Shown here: positions 61,905-64,000 of the stretch, piece after piece | Layout of the letters: each line of letters opens with the position of its first letter | Position numbering within the stretch: position 1 is the stretch's first letter | Origin: Alkaliphilus oremlandii OhILAs | GTDB lineage: Bacteria; Bacillota; Clostridia; Peptostreptococcales; Natronincolaceae | Reading direction: 5' to 3' | Length of the DNA stretch: 64,000 bases | Assembly: GCF_000018325.1 (NCBI RefSeq) | Contig: NC_009922.1 | Coordinates: 2,232,001 to 2,296,000 of the forward strand | Notes under the pieces: generated by a model | What the model was told of the DNA's origin: nothing | Seen by the model: the letters and a program-made list of their open reading frames with translations, nothing else | The model's database searches: none | Translations under genes and position numbers: made by a program

Positions 61905-64000
61905 TTGTTAACGCCTCCATTTGTAAACTCCCAGCCCCAATAGCCATTACTGGACTGTTTCAAACAAATATTTCCATCAAACTTGCCATTGGTTTTTGGT
62001 GATACCATTCCTTTTACAGTGACTACCTGATTCGTTATCAGCTTACTTACCATGGTCTTGGTCATTTTCTTTTTAAATTTTTTCATTAATATATCTTCTT
62101 TAAAAATACCAAATTTACATCCTTGTTTATATTCACTACAATAGAAGTTTTTAGGTCCCTCTAAAACCTTCCCTACTTTACAAGCTGGACAGATGCCAAT
62201 GGGACTGTTATAGGAACTGGTTCCTGAGGACTTTTTCCCCCTATTTTTAGAATAGCCCTCAAAGACGACATTCTTTGTATTCTTCTGGACATCCTCTATT
62301 ATAAACTTAGTAAACCGACCGATGCCCTCCATAAATCTTTGGGGATTCATATTGCCCTTCGCAATCTTGTCCAGCGCCTTTTCCCATTTTCCTGTCAGTT
62401 CTGGCGATGAGAGTTCCTGAGAAGTTATTTGTATAAGTTTTCTCCCTTTTTCTGTGGAGATTAAATTTTTTCCTTTTCTTTCTACATATCCCACGGATAT
62501 AATCCGTTCTATAATGGATGCTCTCGTAGCAGGTGTTCCGATACCACTGGACTTTAACTGTTCCTTCAGCTCTTCGTCCTCAATAAACTTCCCTGCATTT
62601 TCCATAGAATCTAAAAGCAGGGCTTCATTGTATCGAGCTGGCGGTTTTGTCTGCTTTTGTTCTATTTCTGCACTTTTCAAGGTGCTGGAAGATCCTTTTT
62701 TTATATGGATCAATGTACTTTCCTTCGTTTCTACTTCCTTATCGCTGTATAAAAGCTTCCAGCCTAAGTGGATGGTCTGTTGTTCGTTGCTTTTAAAGTC
62801 TTCTCCCGCCACATGCGTTATCATCACAATACTAAAATATTCATAATCCGGATAGAAAACGGCTAGAAATCTTCGTGCAATCAAATCATAAAGATTTTTT
62901 TCTTCTTCAGAAAATTTATTTAAATCTATTTTTTTCTCTGTAGGGATGATGGCATGGTGATCCGTCACCTTACGATCATTTATGATTCTAGGGTTCACTG
63001 GAAGCTTTTCTAATTTTTCTAGAATTGATGTAAATTCTTTATATCCTTCTAAACCTATTTTATTAATTAAAGATTTTAACTTGGGAATGATATCCTTCGT
63101 TAGAAATCTGCTGTCCGTTCTAGGGTATGTAATGGCCTTGCGTTTTTCGTAAAGGGATTGAGCGATATCCAATGTTCTTTGAGCTGTATATCCAAATTTT
63201 TTATTGGAATCCCGCTGTAGCTCCGTCAAATCGTATAAGAAGGGCGGCTTTTTAACCACCTTTTTTTTCTGAAAATCTGTAACAAGCCCTTCTTTTAACA
63301 GAACTTTATTTTTGATATCCTCTGCCTTTTGAATGGAATCGATCTTGCTTTCATTTTTCTCTAAATCGATCCATATACCGCTGTAGTTACCAAAATCAGC
63401 TTTTACCTCCCAATAATCCTTTGGTACAAAATCATCGATCTCTAGGTCTCGATCCACTATGATCTTTAATGTGGGCGTCTGCACTCTTCCAATTGGGAGT
63501 AAGGAGCCATATTGAATACTATAGGCTCTACTGCCATTGATGCCCACAAGCCAATCGCTTTCACTTCTACACTTGGCAGAATAGTATAATGCATCGTATG
63601 CTTTCCCATCTTTTAGATGTTCAAAGCCCGTCCGAATCCCTTCATCTGTAAGGGAAGAAATCCATAAACGCTGAAATGGTTTTCGGCATTTGGCAAGTTC
63701 ATAGATATATCTAAAAATTAACTCCCCTTCTCTACCGGCATCCGTTGCACATATAATTTCATCAATTTGAGAGCTGAGCATCAGTGCTTTTACAATCTGA
63801 TATTGCTTATAGGTTTTAGGATTTGGCTTCAACTTTATTTTGTCGGGAATAATTGGAAGCGTATTAAAGTCCCATTTTTTATACCGTATATCATATTCCT
63901 CTGGATCACATAATATAACCAAATGACCGATGGCCCAGGTTATAATATAATCCGATCCTTCAATATAACCTTCTCTTTTTTCCTTGCAATTCAAAACCTT
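61901..64000 (-). CDS. topB: DNA topoisomerase III, N-terminus beyond window
   Basis: About 700 codons are open to the right edge. Toprim residues are in CATDAGREGELIF, the catalytic Tyr is in TYPRTDSRFL, and a C-terminal zinc-finger-like unit (CPACKVGK...CSEYKQGCKFG) is followed by a TopB-type tail. The upstream part with the first Toprim Glu is outside the window. It relaxes and decatenates DNA. The last codons overlap the start of the GGDEF gene. Confidence 0.93.
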   Translation of the reverse strand, partial: KVLNCKEKREGYIEGSDYIITWAIGHLVILCDPEEYDIRYKKWDFNTLPIIPDKIKLKPNPKTYKQYQIVKALMLSSQIDEIICATDAGREGELIFRYIYELAKCRKPFQRLWISSLTDEGIRTGFEHLKDGKAYDALYYSAKCRSESDWLVGINGSRAYSIQYGSLLPIGRVQTPTLKIIVDRDLEIDDFVPKDYWEVKADFGNYSGIWIDLEKNESKIDSIQKAEDIKNKVLLKEGLVTDFQKKKVVKKPPFLYDLTELQRDSNKKFGYTAQRTLDIAQSLYEKRKAITYPRTDSRFLTKDIIPKLKSLINKIGLEGYKEFTSILEKLEKLPVNPRIINDRKVTDHHAIIPTEKKIDLNKFSEEEKNLYDLIARRFLAVFYPDYEYFSIVMITHVAGEDFKSNEQQTIHLGWKLLYSDKEVETKESTLIHIKKGSSSTLKSAEIEQKQTKPPARYNEALLLDSMENAGKFIEDEELKEQLKSSGIGTPATRASIIERIISVGYVERKGKNLISTEKGRKLIQITSQELSSPELTGKWEKALDKIAKGNMNPQRFMEGIGRFTKFIIEDVQKNTKNVVFEGYSKNRGKKSSGTSSYNSPIGICPACKVGKVLEGPKNFYCSEYKQGCKFGIFKEDILMKKFKKKMTKTMVSKLITNQVVTVKGMVSPKTNGKFDGNICLKQSSNGYWGWEFTNGGVNN

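Overview
The window is low-GC DNA from an anaerobic, motile clostridium. Evidence for this is a ferredoxin-linked 2-oxoacid oxidoreductase, formyltetrahydrofolate synthetase, tungstopterin aldehyde-oxidoreductase-type enzymes, dehydratase-activase ATPases, strong Shine-Dalgarno sites with frequent TTG starts, and a glutaredoxin that uses UGA as selenocysteine. A selenoprotein glutaredoxin of this kind is known from Alkaliphilus oremlandii (formerly Clostridium sp. OhILAs), so an Alkaliphilus-like organism is the best guess; this rests on recall, not on a search. I saw no tRNA, rRNA, CRISPR array, prophage or intact insertion sequence.

Layout. 0-5 kb: a partial glutamine synthetase, an HD-GYP protein and an RsbU-type phosphatase with a degenerate receiver. 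5-9.6 kb: three exported FMN-binding proteins carrying six flavinylation motifs, next to the flavin transferase ApbE, which looks like an extracytoplasmic flavin electron-transfer module. 9.6-14.2 kb: a HAD phosphatase and the cyanophycin genes cphB-cphA, bounded by 30-base direct repeats. 14.4-26.7 kb: mostly housekeeping genes (polysaccharide deacetylase, Na/Pi cotransporter with a Pho box, acyl carrier protein, mobA, cvfB, degV, trmB, and trpS behind a T-box). 27.2-34.2 kb: korA-korB, fhs and an H-NOX chemoreceptor. 34.2-36.7 kb: the selenoprotein glutaredoxin, a DUF1858 redox protein, a Crp/Fnr regulator and a DUF1622 membrane protein. 36.7-39.4 kb: a zinc/manganese ABC transporter.

39.5-51.6 kb is a coherent pterin-enzyme and Tat-export region. 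It holds tatC, a molybdopterin-binding protein, a polyferredoxin, two YdhV/YdhY-type modules (AOR-like enzyme plus Tat-signal ferredoxin), an XdhC-family protein, an unrecognised two-repeat protein and tatA. mobA at 18.6 kb may serve the same cofactor pathway. The second YdhY/YdhV module has a long leader with a strong intrinsic terminator ahead of the genes, which suggests attenuation by an unidentified signal.

52-58.6 kb: dihydrolipoamide dehydrogenase, then a double-cubane-cluster-type protein with its activator, then three genes that look like a split form of the large fused CoA-dehydratase activase. 58.7-64 kb: cardiolipin synthase preceded by an 18-codon translationally coupled frame, a GAF-GAF-GGDEF diguanylate cyclase, and topB running off the right edge. 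The common theme is low-potential and redox metabolism at the cell surface (flavin carriers, Tat-exported iron-sulfur proteins, pterin enzymes, ATP-driven electron injection), plus O2 and redox sensing (H-NOX, Crp/Fnr, selenoprotein).
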